A DNA stretch of 60,000 nucleotides from Apostichopus japonicus (lineage: Eukaryota; Echinodermata; Holothuroidea; Aspidochirotida; Stichopodidae), in contig NC_092567.1 of NCBI RefSeq assembly GCF_037975245.1, forward strand, positions 22,777,376 to 22,837,375, given 5' to 3'. Below, piece by piece: positions 37,801-46,300 of the stretch. Made by a program: the position numbers and the translations under genes. The notes under the pieces were generated by a model. The model saw only the letters and a list, made by a program, of their open reading frames with translations, had not been told where the DNA came from and did no database searches. The number at the start of each line of letters is the position of its first letter. Positions within the stretch are counted from its first letter, which is position 1.

Positions 37801-39574
37801 GACAGGACAGGTTATCATTGACCAGGGGTAATATAACGTCTGTAAAGCACTTTGAGACCTATCGCTGGTACAAAGCGCTATACAAAAAACGCAAATATAT
37901 AATATAATAAAATATAGATTAACTAGAATGTTATAAAAAAAAAATGTATAAAAAACGCAAATATATAATATAATTAAATATAGATAAACTAGAATGTTCT
38001 TCTTTTTTTTCTTAATTCTTGCATTATCATGTGACTATGTAGCTTCCCTGCAAATCTGAACAAATATGTTTAGGGAGTTTGTTTGCTATCTACTGTATAT
38101 ATGGTACGCATTACAATTGTACAATGAATGGGGTTCATAATGCCTTACCTCAAAACCGACATTGAAAGGTGGTGGAGAGTCTGTGTATCCACCAAGTCCA
38201 TTTGCTACATTCACATCTGAGGCATTAATTCCTGAGTATCTGTAGGATGGGAAAGCAAACTTGTCTGCACACACAATTCTGATAATCTGTATATATGCCA
38301 ATGTAAGATATTAACTGGAAGGTAAGAAAGGGGAAGATATAGATAGGAGGGGGGGGGGGGGAAGGGGATCAAATTCCTTTCACCATCTTGAATATAATCT
38401 AAAATCCTACCTTAACTTTCTGCTCTTCTTGGTGTTACTAATACAAATTATCAGAATTCCATTCCTTACTGACCTGAATTATGGATGTAATTTTAATTTC
38501 TTCAAAATCAATTGTACAGTAAATTGGATCCTTTTGAAAGCAGCTCATATTTTGGATACACCAAGCAGTCTCTTACTTCATGTTGAATGGAAATCTTCTT
38601 CTTCTTCTTCTTCCAGTATAGTGCTAACTTCAACTTTGAAGACTCATGCACTTGATTGACAGGTGGACATTAGTCTAACTGGATTAGGGTTTTAAAAGCT
38701 TCAGCAGATTGGGCCCTAATAGACTCCTCAGATAGATAGTTCCAATCACGTACAGTACAGGGGCGAAAAGACATCCTATAATAGTCTCTATAACAGGGTT
38801 GTCCAACCTTTTGCAGAGGAGGGCCACATGGAATGATTATGATGAAGGAGGGGGCCGCATGAACCCTACGCTCGATTTTTCGATCTTTTTTTTTGCCCGA
38901 AGCCCAAGGCAACAAAATCTCTGCACTGATTTATTTTTCTTCCTGATAAAACAGATGAATAAAGTTCAGCAGCCCCCCCCCCTCCTCCTCCGCTGAGAGA
39001 GTGTCACACAGACTGACCTGTATGCAGTTTTTTGGACCCAGAAGGTTCGAATGATTGATAGCTTCAAATTGCTATCAATAAATCTGCTCACTAAAATTTC
39101 GCACCGTAGAGCATCTCTGGCGGGCCGGACGCAACCCTGCGGCGGGCCGGACTGTGGCCCGCGGGCCGTAGGTTGGACAACCCTGCTCTATAACAATGTG
39201 GATTATGATAATATGATTATATCTTACTTGAATTGAAACGTTCCACGATTGTATTAGTGCATTCATGCTTTGACACCTGTCAGTCATCCCAGCTAGCATA
39301 TTTAGTTGCTGAATTTAACCAGATTGGGCAAAGAATAAGAAGCTTATAAGGATTAAAAAGTGAACTTGCCATGGGGTTGGTCCAAAATAGAACAGTAAAT
39401 TAATCAAAGTAAAACTTACCTGTTCCTAATGACGATGTGGTCATCTTTGATATTGGAGGGAAAATCAACTTTTTGTAGCTCAGTTGCTTCCCTGAAGTTA
39501 TTAGACAGTTTGGTAACTGTAATCTTTCGATATATGTTTGGTAGGGCTGCCATCATTTTCTTGATAGTTGTCAT
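28795..39574 (-). CDS. PTGR3: Prostaglandin reductase 3 (zinc-binding alcohol dehydrogenase domain protein 2), complete, 11 exons
   Basis: A medium-chain dehydrogenase/reductase (quinone-oxidoreductase branch) that reduces the enone of 15-keto-prostaglandins with NADPH in vertebrates. Exons (minus): 39574-39420, 38239-38149, 37417-37319, 36181-36043, 35374-35346, 34012-33938, 33140-33069, 31923-31862, 31023-30921, 29775-29590, 28860-28795. All introns are GT-AG and phases close, giving 1077 nt and 358 residues (human is about 377). Order: N-terminal KL.NNFREA (~23-30) and SGINASDVN (~54-62), VKPEYL in the hinge, Rossmann loop AAAGGTGQFA (162-171), CHVIGTCSTDEK (~180-191), GCDRPINY, GVDVIYESVGG (222-232), KSASIHGFF, and a C-terminal SKL peroxisomal (PTS1) signal. 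The start is the first in-frame Met after an upstream stop. It is divergent from NHLRC3. The substrate in this animal is inferred from the family. The old symbol is ZADH2. Confidence 0.95.
29041..29560 (+). repeat. Diverged tandem duplication in PTGR3 intron 10
   Basis: Two related blocks, near 29225-29330 and 29450-29560, share a TTTGTACA-CCCCCTC core followed by TTTGCTCTA and GAATT-ATCAGTTCT. The rest of the stretch is G-rich. It is non-coding. Confidence 0.5.
29590..29775 (-). CDS. PTGR3: PTGR3 exon 10
   Basis: Acceptor TTCACCAG, donor GAC|GTAAGT. Encodes LLMKSASIHGFF, the helical YAHKYRESMMRLMQLYGSG, and PTGHFQTLESVYDAID (276-337). Confidence 0.92.
30921..31023 (-). CDS. PTGR3: PTGR3 exon 9
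   Basis: Acceptor TTAACAG, donor ACA|GTGAGT. Encodes LAIYGKVIVIGAISSYS and SPVLPRLPLT (242-275). The ALATKGR of vertebrates corresponds to ALAIYGK here. Confidence 0.88.
31327..31681 (+). mobile_element. 355-bp MITE (CAGGGGCGTCGGA ends), copy 1
   Basis: Ends CAGGGGCGTCGGA and TCCGACGCCCCTG are perfect inverted copies. Inside are the hairpin module (31413-31520), a poly(T) region with TAGTCCTACTTTT, and GGCGTTCGCCGGACC near the right end. It lies in PTGR3 intron 8. An inverted second copy is at 47788-48156. I could not define a target duplication. Confidence 0.85.
31862..31923 (-). CDS. PTGR3: PTGR3 exon 8
   Basis: Acceptor ATTTCAG, donor GC|GTAAGG. Encodes KGVDVIYESVGGDIF and DTCFN plus two bases of Ala241. 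The YESVGG signature is typical of this enzyme branch. Confidence 0.93.
32051..32402 (-). mobile_element. Dispersed element D, copy 2
   Basis: Inverted relative to 22574-23014 and shorter: it has one instance of the block that is duplicated in copy 1. The ends GCATTGAAGACTCGCC and GCGAGTCTTCACACC match copy 1. It lies in PTGR3 intron 7. Confidence 0.8.
32640..32975 (+). repeat. Decayed MITE remnant with part of the hairpin module
   Basis: Starts GGCAGGGATGTACCCAGAAA and later holds AATGCCTCCCACGTTGCAGG followed by AAAT, matching the 3' part of the hairpin module at 31470. It ends near a poly(G) tract and CCCCCTGGCTACGTGTCTG, which may be the inverse end. The hairpin itself is lost. Confidence 0.5.
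33069..33140 (-). CDS. PTGR3: PTGR3 exon 7
   Basis: Acceptor ATTTCAG, donor AAG|GTAAGA. Encodes TLGCDRPINYKKENL and KSVLKNEYK (197-220). Confidence 0.93.
33290..33870. repeat. ~20-bp ATGTTTAAACATTATAT minisatellite, split by a SINE
   Basis: Units of TATGTTTAAACATTATATAT with small variants fill 33290-33410 and 33645-33870. SINE family B copy 2 sits between the two blocks. It lies in PTGR3 intron 6. Confidence 0.8.
33417..33655 (+). mobile_element. tRNA-headed SINE, family B, copy 2
   Basis: Head A box AGCTCAGTGGTTAATGCC and B box CTCGGTTCGAGTCAC, then CATGGACGTTAAATATGAC, ACTTCGGTCAGCTTGC and TTCGCGAGTTCCTGCTTGCA. It matches the minus-strand copy at 13560-13809. It is inserted in the surrounding minisatellite. 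Confidence 0.8.
33938..34012 (-). CDS. PTGR3: PTGR3 exon 6
   Basis: Acceptor TTTACAG, donor AAG|GTTCGT. Encodes VQLAKLAGCHVIGT and CSTDEKVEFLK (172-196), the second Rossmann strand that selects the cofactor phosphate. Confidence 0.93.
34063..34094. repeat. Short interstitial telomere-like motif, head to head
   Basis: TTAGGGTTAACCCTAACC followed by TCTAACCCTAAC: TTAGGG-type units in opposing orientation. It lies 51 bp upstream of PTGR3 exon 6. Confidence 0.6.
34712..35010 (+). mobile_element. tRNA-headed SINE, family C, copy 1
   Basis: Head GAGAGCGTTGTG with TTCAAGTGGTTAAGGC (A box) and GCAGGTTCAAGTCCTGG (B box). The body has TTACGTTGTGTCCTTGGGC, GCACTTTATCTC, AGGGATTGTC and GGTTATCATTGACCAGGG. 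The tail is GTAAAGCGCTTCGAG with CTTATATAAAA. It shares all blocks with 37591-37905. An apparent antisense frame of 106 codons across it is an artefact. Confidence 0.85.
35346..35374 (-). CDS. PTGR3: PTGR3 exon 5, 29-nt micro-exon
   Basis: Acceptor TGTTACAG, donor GCT|GTGAGT. Supplies only AAAGGTGQFA (162-171), the glycine-rich dinucleotide loop, and joins exon 4 (VLVT) to exon 6 (VQLAK) in frame. A near-perfect 46-bp direct repeat flanks it at 35238-35283 and 35615-35660. Confidence 0.9.
36043..36181 (-). CDS. PTGR3: PTGR3 exon 4
   Basis: Acceptor GATAAAG, donor ACAG|GTGTGC. Encodes ELPAKFAIPLPDVKPEYL and AGQSVLVT (residues 116-161), leading into the cofactor-binding fold; the last base is the first of the next codon. 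Confidence 0.93.
36630..36715 (-). repeat. SINE/LINE 3' tail fragment
   Basis: On the minus strand TTTGTAAAGCGCTTTGAGC followed by GCGCTATATAAATATCACTT, the same type of tail as SINE family C. A related tail with TTTATAACGCGCATATCC is at about 23218-23260. AT-rich sequence with ACTAAACGATA repeats follows to about 37090. Confidence 0.6.
37319..37417 (-). CDS. PTGR3: PTGR3 exon 3
   Basis: Acceptor ATAAAG, donor CAG|GTAGAT. Encodes SIGEIAMLG, VKNLKVGQPVAAM and GSHGEYQ (residues 83-115). Confidence 0.9.
37591..37905 (+). mobile_element. tRNA-headed SINE, family C, copy 2
   Basis: Same head (GAGAGCGTGTTGGCC with AATTGGCTAAGG, then TGGTTCGATTCCTG), body and tail (GTAAAGCACTTTGAG, AAAGCGCTATACAAA) as copy 1. 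It ends in an AT-rich tail. It lies in PTGR3 intron 2. Confidence 0.85.
38149..38239 (-). CDS. PTGR3: PTGR3 exon 2
   Basis: Acceptor CCTACAG, donor GAG|GTAAGG. Encodes YSGINASDVN, GGYTDSPPPFNVGFE (residues 53-82), the conserved substrate-domain segment. Confidence 0.93.
38794..39185. mobile_element. 392-bp hAT (Charlie-like) MITE, 8-bp target duplication
   Basis: Ends CAGGGTTGTCCAACCT and AGGTTGGACAACCCTG are perfect inverted repeats. CTCTATAA flanks both sides exactly (38786-38793 and 39186-39193). The inner GGGCCACATGG and GGGCCGG blocks resemble vertebrate Charlie-type MITEs. It lies in PTGR3 intron 1 and is non-coding. Confidence 0.92.
39420..39574 (-). CDS. PTGR3: PTGR3 exon 1
   Basis: Encodes residues 1-51 plus two bases. 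It starts MTTIKKMMAAL and contains ITVTKLSNNFREAT and DDHIVIRNR, matching the family's N-terminal strand. Donor AG|GTAAG. Upstream in frame there is a TAG before any other Met. Confidence 0.9.
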
Positions 39575-40150
39575 TGCAGCTTTTGAAAAGAATAATTTAT
39601 TTACATTATAATTCGGCTAGTGTGTTCACTCAATCACATGCCAGCTTTCTGCACCCACCAATTGAGACACCTGCCCCAGAAGGTATAGATGGGATTGGAT
39701 GGAGCAATAGCGTAACATATATTAATAGCGAAACTGCTATCAATAGAAATAAGGCTAGACCTCAACATTCCCAGACGCAGCATTGTCCCTAACTAAAGCC
39801 GTAAAGGTGTCATAACAATTGCTAAAAGTAAATTGGAATACAAGTTACCTGCACAAGTCTTTACATTTATTGTAGAGGATATAAGTCTATTTTAACATCA
39901 ACGCCAAAATTAATTACTAATTAGTTTATCTTCAGGTATGATCGGGTTACCACTTACCAGGTTAGGAACAATGCTTTGACGAGCATTGGGTTACCGCTTA
40001 CCAGGTTAGGAACAATGCTTTGACAATGACAATGACTTTGTGAATTGGTTTGTTTACATTTCATGAACCGCCTATAACACGAGGTTCATGGAAAGTATTA
40101 ATATTCCGTACACCCTCGATTACATTTGGTTGTTATTCAGACCCGCAGAA
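39575..40150. promoter_or_regulatory. Candidate bidirectional promoter between PTGR3 and NHLRC3
   Basis: 576 bp separate the two divergent start codons, so the transcription starts of both genes must lie in or near this interval unless an upstream non-coding exon exists. It contains a 44-bp tandem duplication (39944-39987 and 39988-40031), each unit with GGTTAGGAACAATGCTTTG. There is no obvious TATA box near either start. The promoter role is inferred from layout only. Confidence 0.55.
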
Positions 40151-40336
40151 ATGTCGAAAACAATCTTCAACGCTGCTCTGTTCATCTTGTGTCATTTAAT
40201 TCTCCTGCATCTTGTGAAGGCTCAAGAAGTCAAATATAAGCTTGATGAGTCGTGGCCGATTGATTCATCACATTTTTCTGCTCCTATATTTTCAGTCGCA
40301 GTAAACCAATATACTGGTTCCGTCTTTGTCGCAAAG
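40151..40336 (+). CDS. NHLRC3: NHLRC3 exon 1
   Basis: Residues 1-62: signal peptide, YKLDESWPIDSSHFS and SVAVNQYTGSVFVAK. Donor AAG|GTTAGC, phase 0. The following intron of about 9.9 kb is the largest in the window. Confidence 0.9.
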
Positions 40337-43300
40337 GTTAGCCTAATGTTTGGCCTATCCTAAGTTAGGCGTAACGCTTTACATGGTCGAGCCAAAACCA
40401 GAGGCCCTTTATGTCTATAAGTATAATTATAAAGGAACTACTCGTGATGTAGAACAAGGAGTAAGGAACAATCCAACACCCGCACTAGTGATTGAAATAT
40501 GCCCTTTACATTACAAGTTGATTCTCAACAGTGTATCTTAACTTTACATAGGCCTAAGCCTAGCCTATGTATGTACTGTTTTTTAGTGGATGTGGTGGCT
40601 TGATTGCAGAATACCCTGGTACACAAAGCTCCCTGCTGTAGCTGGCTACACCACTGTATAAACTAGGTAACCAAATTACCCTTCAGAAATTCCCTTTCAC
40701 AAACAGTTAAAATTAAAATAATGATAATCTGATTATGTTTTTAGAACTAATAATACTTGAGGCTATCACAAAAAAATTTTCTTTTCAATGAGGTCCCATA
40801 GTAATTAGGCCTAAGTAGGGTACCCGACCGAACTTTTGGGTACCCGAATCGAAAACCCACGAAACGGGTACCCATTTTCTGGGGGAAAAATCACGTAACT
40901 GCTGTTCAAGTGCCTTCATGATTTCAATAATTTCGTAGGTCTGCATGTTTTGATTAATCAAGGCACGCGAATACGGAAGATTTCATTAAATAACTTTGTT
41001 GTAGTTGTAGATGGTTGTTTCAATTACTTAATATCTCAAGTTTTTGTCATTCTAAATGATTCCTTTTCTTGTGTAGATAAAATAACTCAACACAGAAAAC
41101 AAAAATATTATACCCGTGAAAACTATTAAAAATTGAAACCTTCAATCCATCGCAACAGCAACAGTGTACGTAAAATACTAAATTCCCTCTTCAAACCATA
41201 GCATATACCTTCCAAAAGATTGCCCTTTTTCAGCTTATTGAAAGTTGTAAACAAGGCTATGCTTTGGTTTGCAAACCGATGGTTAGGCAAGATTTTCCAA
41301 TTGACTTATTGTGATGTTAGTCTACCATGTGGTCGAAGATAGCAGCATTAACGAAAATATTCTGTGCATATTTTTAATGCCAGTTAACTGTGACATAATT
41401 TGAGCAAAGAAACAGATGGTTAGTCTAGATTTCCATGTTGACTCTTTGTGATTTTAGGCTACCATGTGGTCGGAGATTTGTGGGGATTTTATGCAAACAT
41501 AGGTTGTCGAGAGCAAATGTCTTTGTTGTCATCAAGCAGCTAGCTCTGGTAGTCCATAGCAAGTGTTTTCCTCTCATAGTTGTAGCCATCAATATCTGCA
41601 ACAACCGCTGGATGTAGCATTCATGAAGCCCCTGTCCACTGTTTACACGAGGGCAATCGAACAATGGTTGGAAAATCATCCTGGCCGGAACGTCACCGTA
41701 TTCCAAGTGGCTCGTTTATTCAAACAAATCTTACTTGAAGTCTGTAACAGCTCAGAATGCAGCGAACGGCTTCCGAAAAACGGGAATATACCCTTTGAAC
41801 CGGGACATCTTCCAGGAGCACGAATTTGCTGCAGTCCATGTAACGGATCGACCACTTCCAGCCACCTATTAAGCCCGAACTACAGTCTGAAGACTCGAAC
41901 ACAGCGATGGAAGAAACAGATGAGTATGTACCCGATCAACAGGGCACATCAGCACCACCAAGAGCAGAGAAAGTCACCCAGTTTCATCATGCCCATGGAT
42001 ATCTCATCTCCTCTTAAGACATCAAACACTTCATCAACTAAGGGGAAGAGCACGATGACAGGTGCGCGAAATTTGACCAGCAGCCCATGTAAAGCCCATC
42101 TCATCGAGGCTGAACAGGAGAAAACACTCGCGCTGAACGAGAAGGAAGCAAGAAAGAGAAAAACAAGTTTAGAACAAATTAGACAAGGAAAAAGCAGGAA
42201 GAAAGATCCTATTCCAGTAATGAAAGCGACACTGAAGCTGAAGGGTACCAGAAAGGGTGCTGAGAAGACATCGACAGTAGCTAAACAACTTCAGTCAAAT
42301 TCAGCGATGCTACTGTAGCCAATACACAGGACGACACCGAGTGTGTTAAGCAGAAAAAGTTTAATTTAATTTACCTTTGTTCTATATTTTTTACGCATTT
42401 TTGACTCATGCACTACAAACATTCCAAGGTTGGTAAATAACTTGTCTGTTTCGCTTTTAAAGCAACAAAAATGAAATAATGCATTTTTCTAATATATTCT
42501 TATGTTTGTATGTCTGGCAAACGTATGGTCTTGTAAAATGGCGTGTAAAATTTTTACATTCATTCGAGTTATGCAATTGGAAGATTTGAAAAGTGGAATT
42601 TAGGCGGATGAATTGGTCCTCGTTTGATTGAAAGTTATAGCTTTCACTCCCCAAAAAAAAACATGCAGGGGCAAAGCGATTATGTAATACCTGATATATA
42701 CATCCTTTCTGTACCCCTTCCTTGAATATGAAATAAAAAATGGTAAAAGAAAGACCTCCTTTAAACCACCTAACTTGAATTTGGTCTGCAGTTCCCAGAA
42801 CATTTACAAAATTGCAAATGGTCAAAACTTAGGCAATCTCCCAGATATTTTGTTCAGTATTAGCGAACTTGTACGCAGGAAATACAACATTCAGTTGTTC
42901 AAAGCTTGTCACCCAGACACTCTTTCATAATTCTAAACTTCCTGAAATTCCTGTTTTGACATTTCTCAACTCCTAATTTGAAAATCAGACTTATCATCAT
43001 GTATCTTTAATGAGATCGTAGAATCAAACAGCATCAAAAATTGAACAAAATCAGAAGTAAATTGCTGCTTTTAAAGACCTGTATGCGGAAATCTGAGGCT
43101 TAATAAAGTATGTGATTCAGTGGAAATAAAATACCGCCCTCTTTTATTGACTAGGTAAAAGAGTTTGTGAATATAGTCTGATTTAGAGAAGTTCATTTTG
43201 CAAAATGTGTTATCACACAAAGCTTGACATCATTGTACCATAATTCAATCCAAAATGCTGTTGAATGTTATGATTTAAAATAGCATTCACTGATGTATCC

Positions 43301-46300
43301 CTTGTGATTATTTTTTGATTTTGTTTATGAAGCTTGTATCATATTTTTTATTTTCAGACTTGCTATTCTTTTAAAATGTATTATTCTCATTTGGTCATGT
43401 CTATGCAGAGATGTAATGTCTCAGTATCCTGTACACAATTTTTAGCTAGGTTTAGATAGCCCAAGGTTCCTGTAGGCTGTAGTTGCCCTGTTTTGTTAAT
43501 GTCCTTGTCAGGGAGTTGCTAGACAAGAAGAAACAATGTTAGGCCTTTGCCTGGTCTGTGTTTCATGACAATTCTATTACTTGTTTGCTGTAGAAATTTA
43601 ATGATATGCCTTTAAAACTTTGAATAGCAATATTCATGTTTAGAATCATACATGGAAACGATTCTAGGGTCAAATGTCTACTTTGACGTAACATTAACAA
43701 CCATCATGATTTAATTGCAAACTTTGTTAAACAGTAAATAATATACTTGGTAATATGACTTGATTAGGACAACTTGGGAGAGATACTTGAAGGGTTGTTA
43801 GCTGGGGTGGAAAACTGTCCATGAACGGATATTGTTGTTGATGACTTTTATGATTCTAAGTGGGTGTAATTTTATGCATGTGATGATGTTTATCTCTGTA
43901 AGCTGCTAAAGTGTGCAAAATCAGTGAGTTTTCTTTCTTTTCCTTTGCTGCAAAAGCAAAGCAGAAGTGGGGATTGAACCAGGGACCTTGTGTTCCAAAA
44001 ATTTTTGTTCTACCACCAGACCACTGGTGGACTACTGAATTTGTTTGAATAAGAAATATTTAAACATCCAACTGTTGGGACTTAGTACTTTTTTCTCTAA
44101 AAGATGTTCTCTATCCGGGGGATCCGCGCAGATAGCTAGTCAGGGGGGAGGGGATCCGCGCAACTCACCTAGTCCGCGCAGATAGCTAGTCAGGGGGTCC
44201 GTGCAACTCACCTACCTTCACACTACCTACCTTACTCACCTACCTACCCTCACCACCTACCTGCCCTCACCTACCAAGTGACCTTGTCAGGAGGAGGGGG
44301 AGGGTTTTGGGTATCAGAAAGCCTATCCAGCAAAGTCCTTTTGCAGCGATTGCTCGCCTAGGACTTGAACCCACACTGGCAGGATGATCAAATGATTCAA
44401 AGGTAACAGAGCTACCCATTACACCATTTTGGTTCCCACTGGATAAATTTTGTTTCTTATATTTATACTTCCACCTTCTTCAAAGATCAGAAAAGTAAAA
44501 GCCTCAACCTGGAATTGAACCCCAGACATGACATTTGTCTGACTCTTTGAATTTCAGAGCACTACCAACTGCGCCACTGTAACTGTTGAGAAATATTGCT
44601 CGTTTCTAATATTTGAACCTCAGAATGGAATGGAATGCAATGATGAAAAGATCAGAAAAGTAAAAGCCTCAACCTGGAATTGAACCCCAGACATGACATT
44701 TGTCTGACTCTTTGAATTTCAGAGCACTACCAACTGCGCCACTGTAACTGTTGAGAAATATTGCTCGTTTCTAATATTTGAACCTCAGAATGGAATGGAA
44801 TGCAATGATGAAAAGATCAGAAAAGTAAAAGCCTCAACCTGGAATTGAACCCCAGACATGACATTTGTCTGACTCTTTGCATTTCAGAGCACTACCAACT
44901 GCGCCACTGAAACTGTTGAGAAATATTGTTCGTTTGTAATATTTGAACCTCAGAATGGAATGCAATGCAATGATGAAAAGATCAGAGAAGTAAAAGCCTC
45001 AACCTGGAATTGAACCCCAGACATGACATTTTTCTGACTCTTTGCATTTCAGAGCACTACCAACTGCGCCACTGTAACTGTTGAGAAATATTGCTCGTTT
45101 CTAATATTTGAACCTCAGAATGGAATTGAATGGAATGATGAAAAGATCAGAAAAGTAAAAGCCTCAACCTGGAATTGAACCCCAGACACGACATTTGTCT
45201 GACTCATTGCGTTACAGAGCACTACCAACTGCGCCACTGTAACTGTTGAGAAATATTGATCGTTTCTAATATTTGAACCTCAGAATGGAATTGAATGGAA
45301 TGATGAAAAGATCAGAAAAGTAAAAGCCTCAACCTGGGATTGAACCCCAGACACGACATTTGTCTGACTCATTGCGTTACAGAGCACTACCAACTGCGCC
45401 ACTGTAACTGTTGAGAAATATTGATCGTTTCTAATATTTGAACCTCAGAATGGAATTGAATGGAATGATGAAAAGATCAGAAAAGTAAAAGCCTCAACCT
45501 GGAATTGAACCCCAGACATGACATTTGTCTGACTCTTTGCATTTCAGAGCACTACCAACTGCGCCACTGTAACTGTTGAGAAATATTGATCGTTTCTAAT
45601 ATTTGAACCTCAGAATGGAATTGAATGGAATGATGAAAAGATCAGAAAAGTAAAAGCCTCAACCTGGAATTGAACCCCAGACATGACATTTGTCTGACTC
45701 TTTGCATTTCAGAGCACTACCAACTGCGCCACTGAAACTGTTAAGAAATATTGCTCGTTTGTAATATTTGAACCTCAGAATGGAATGCAATGCAATGATG
45801 AAAAGATCAGAAAAGTAAAAGCCTCAACCTGGAATTGAACCCCAGACATGACATTTGTCTGACTCATTGCATTTCAGAGCACTACCAACTGCGCCACTGT
45901 AACTGTTGAGAAATATTGCTCGTTTCTAATATTTGAACCTCTGAATGAAATGGAATGAAATGAAATGATGAAAAGAGCAGAAAAGTAAAAGCCTCAACCT
46001 GGAATTGAACCCCAGACATGACATTTGTCTGACTCTTTGTGTTTCAGAGCACTACCAACTGCGCCACTGAATCTGTTGAGAAATATTGCTCGTTTGTAAT
46101 ATTTGAACCTCAGAATGGAATGACTTGCAATGATGAAAAGATAAAAAAATTAAAAGCCTCAGCCTGAAATTGAACCCCAGACATGACATTTGTCTGACTC
46201 TTTGCATTTCAGAGCACTACCAACTGCGCCACTGAATCTGTTGAGAAATATTGCTTGTTTCTAATATTTGAACCTCAGAATGGAAGTACATTAGTAAAAT

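Noticed and set aside
40088-40150. Upstream in-frame Met as NHLRC3 start
   Set aside because: It would add 21 residues before the hydrophobic signal core; starting at 40151 gives a normal signal peptide.
41720-41902. Minus-strand frame opposite the transposase relic
   Set aside because: Antisense shadow of the Tigger-like sequence.
44485-46290. Genuine tRNA gene cluster
   Set aside because: A and B boxes and D-stem are good, but extra bases lie between the end stem and D-arm and the anticodon arm is irregular, so these are tRNA-like, not tRNA genes.
44485-46290. CRISPR-type array
   Set aside because: Units are 165 bp and homogeneous throughout, without repeat/spacer structure, in an animal intron.
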